Both the position numbers and the translations under genes were made by a program. Of a stretch of DNA of 6,340 bases, positions 6,257 to 6,340 are shown one piece after another (the stretch's first letter is position 1; each line of letters opens with the position of its first letter). Source of the DNA: Alphaproteobacteria bacterium (GTDB lineage: Bacteria > Pseudomonadota > Alphaproteobacteria > UBA9219); contig JAGWKW010000077.1 of assembly GCA_028865155.1 (NCBI GenBank), positions 1 through 6,340 on the forward strand. Reading direction: 5' to 3'. Under the pieces are notes generated by a model that saw only the letters and a program-made list of their open reading frames with translations, had not been told where the DNA came from and searched no databases.

Positions 6257-6266
6257 CTTATTTTTT
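6235..6266 (+). terminator. Weak intrinsic terminator candidate after the regulator gene
   Basis: TACGAA (6235-6240) and TTCGTA (6250-6255) can pair as a 6-bp stem with a 9-base loop; the stem's right arm includes part of the stop codon. A run of six T (6261-6266) follows after five bases. A competing GC-only stem, CGCGGC (6223-6228) with GCCGCG (6244-6249), overlaps it. The stem is short for a terminator, so confidence is low. Confidence 0.35.
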
Positions 6267-6291
6267 AAACTTCTTGCACAGCGCACCTTTC

Positions 6292-6320
6292 CTGACATGA
6301 TCCGGGCCGCATGTCATATT
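6292..6320 (+). promoter_or_regulatory. Candidate sigma-70-like promoter for a gene beyond the right edge
   Basis: CTGACA (6292-6297) matches the -35 consensus at five of six positions and CATATT (6315-6320) matches the -10 at four of six, with the optimal 17-base spacer. Transcription would start near 6327 and run right, so the gene it serves lies outside the window. It is the best promoter match I found here. Confidence 0.5.
6293..6316. repeat. 7-bp perfect inverted repeat, operator-like
   Basis: TGACATG (6293-6299) and CATGTCA (6310-6316) are exact reverse complements separated by 10 bases, with 17 bases from centre to centre. The repeat covers the space from the -35 to the -10 of the candidate promoter, the classic position for a repressor site. 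No T-run follows it, so it is not a terminator. Binding by the neighbouring NadQ-type regulator is an inference from position only. Confidence 0.6.
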
Positions 6321-6340
6321 TGCGCGCCCGATTCCCCGTT

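Noticed and set aside
6298..6340. Frames from ATG 6298 and ATG 6311 open to the right edge, as the start of the next gene.
   Set aside because: Neither has a ribosome site, both are too short to judge, and they coincide with the promoter and inverted repeat. They cannot be excluded without the sequence to the right.

Overview
The window looks like chromosomal DNA of an alphaproteobacterium. The evidence is indirect: GC-rich codon third positions, genes packed with 4-bp overlaps or gaps of a few bases, a NadQ-type (NrtR-like) NAD regulator of a kind I associate with Alphaproteobacteria, and an ABHD10-like hydrolase. I cannot name a genus. I see no tRNA, rRNA, CRISPR array, insertion sequence or phage gene.

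Positions 2-2378 (+) hold an ABC importer operon of the NitT/TauT (nitrate, sulfonate, taurine, pyrimidine-precursor) type: a substrate-binding protein cut by the left edge, then ATPase, then permease. Each pair is joined by an ATGA overlap, so the three are almost certainly translated together. The substrate cannot be read from the sequence, because no metabolic gene lies beside the transporter.

Positions 2375-4981 hold three single genes on alternating strands with almost no spacer. They are a GT4-like glycosyltransferase (-), an alpha/beta hydrolase resembling ABHD10 (+) and a beta-class-like glutathione S-transferase (-). The stop codons of permease and glycosyltransferase overlap by 4 bp. 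The starts of glycosyltransferase and hydrolase are 25 bp apart. The stops of hydrolase and GST are 2 bp apart. The glycosyltransferase has the overall fold pattern of its family but seems to have lost all four of its conserved nucleotide-sugar-binding residues.

Positions 4982-5130 are an AT-rich divergent promoter region. To its right lie a small OsmB-like glycine-zipper lipoprotein (5131-5376, +) and a NadQ-type regulator (5357-6256, +), which starts with TTG inside the lipoprotein gene. The last 84 bases hold a weak terminator candidate and a good promoter candidate. The promoter's -35 to -10 span is covered by a perfect 7-bp inverted repeat, a likely operator for a gene beyond the right edge. 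I infer, without proof, that the regulator binds there.

Most of the window is ordinary housekeeping or accessory sequence. The best candidates for follow-up are the degenerate glycosyltransferase, the operator-like repeat after the NAD regulator, and the TATAA-GGA-TTATA palindrome in the 25-bp divergent gap. I found no convincing sign of a wholly new multi-gene system.
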